A stretch of 64,000 nt of DNA, taken from contig NZ_JAVLVT010000002.1 of NCBI RefSeq assembly GCF_031628175.1, positions 259,129-323,128 on the forward strand, read 5' to 3'. The translations under genes were made by a program, and so were the position numbers. This document shows positions 63,842 to 64,000 of this stretch, in pieces; position 1 is the stretch's first letter; every line of letters begins with the position of its first letter. A model generated the notes under the pieces. It was not told the origin of the DNA and searched no databases. It was given only the letters and a program-made list of their open reading frames with translations. This DNA comes from Lipingzhangella_A rawalii. GTDB taxonomy: Bacteria; Actinomycetota; Actinomycetes; Streptosporangiales; Streptosporangiaceae.

Positions 63842-64000
63842 TGGGTGGGGCGTTCGGGGCTGCGCCCCGCGCCGGGTACGAGCATAGCGGACGTTGGCCG
63901 TGGAGACGAAATCGGCCGTTCAACCGGCATTGGTGTCGGGCTGTGCGGGCTCGGTCCCAGCCCGGTGCCCGGCGGCGTCACGCGCATGGGTGCGGCTGCG

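Overview
The window is chromosomal DNA of a high-GC actinobacterium. The evidence is the GC-rich codon use, frequent GTG and TTG starts, actinobacterial proteins such as GuaB3, HadA/HadB, DUF1707 and a His-tailed GroEL, and the gene order rpmG-hadA-hadB-murB, add-aspC, tRNA-Trp-secE-nusG-rplKA-rplJL-rpoBC-rpsLG-fusA-tuf-S10-spc. This order is known from Streptomyces, Nocardiopsis and their relatives; a Streptosporangiales/Nocardiopsis-type host fits, but the genus cannot be fixed from sequence reading alone. Nearly everything is on the minus strand, so the transcription units run from high to low coordinates.

Positions 1-18055 hold the translation block, read leftwards: rpsL-rpsG-fusA-tuf (str operon), then rpsJ-rplC-rplD-rplW-rplB-rpsS-rplV-rpsC-rplP-rpmC-rpsQ (S10), rplN-rplX-rplE-rpsZ-rpsH-rplF-rplR-rpsE-rpmD-rplO (spc), then secY-adk-map and a DUF1707 membrane protein. 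Positions 18521-33940 hold a large disordered membrane protein of unknown function, rpoC and rpoB (both with TTG starts), rplL-rplJ behind an L10-leader attenuator, a lipoprotein, rplA-rplK, nusG, secE and tRNA-Trp. Clear promoters precede rpsL and rpoB, and strong hairpins close the tuf, rpoC, rplL and rplA units.

Positions 34267-46416 are mixed. There is a plus-strand pair (aspartate-type aminotransferase and adenosine deaminase), then a TMEM165/GDT1-family cation exporter under a convincing yybP-ykoY (Mn2+) riboswitch. Next come murB and hadB/hadA with a 168-bp MITE-like inverted-repeat element between the had genes, then rpmG (L33), tRNA-Met and tRNA-Thr. An orphan Rad50/SMC-like ATPase with a CPTC zinc-hook motif follows, then a small unknown membrane protein, glpD and a lytic transglycosylase.

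Positions 46640-63841 hold a possible DedA pseudogene, guaB3, guaB, an ECF sigma factor, groEL-groES with a CIRCE element, and a plus-strand THUMP-like methyltransferase with a 9-bp minisatellite. A long coiled-coil protein with glycine-rich heptads follows. Then comes the alr-tsaE-tsaB-rimI-tsaD unit (D-alanine supply and t6A tRNA modification), an HdeD-like membrane protein under a SigB-type promoter, an SDR oxidoreductase divergent from a GntR/UTRA regulator, and tRNA-Tyr. No CRISPR array, prophage, complete insertion sequence or obvious multi-gene defence island is present. The best candidates for something undescribed are the zinc-hook ATPase, the disordered membrane protein beside rpoC, and the heptad-repeat coiled-coil protein.
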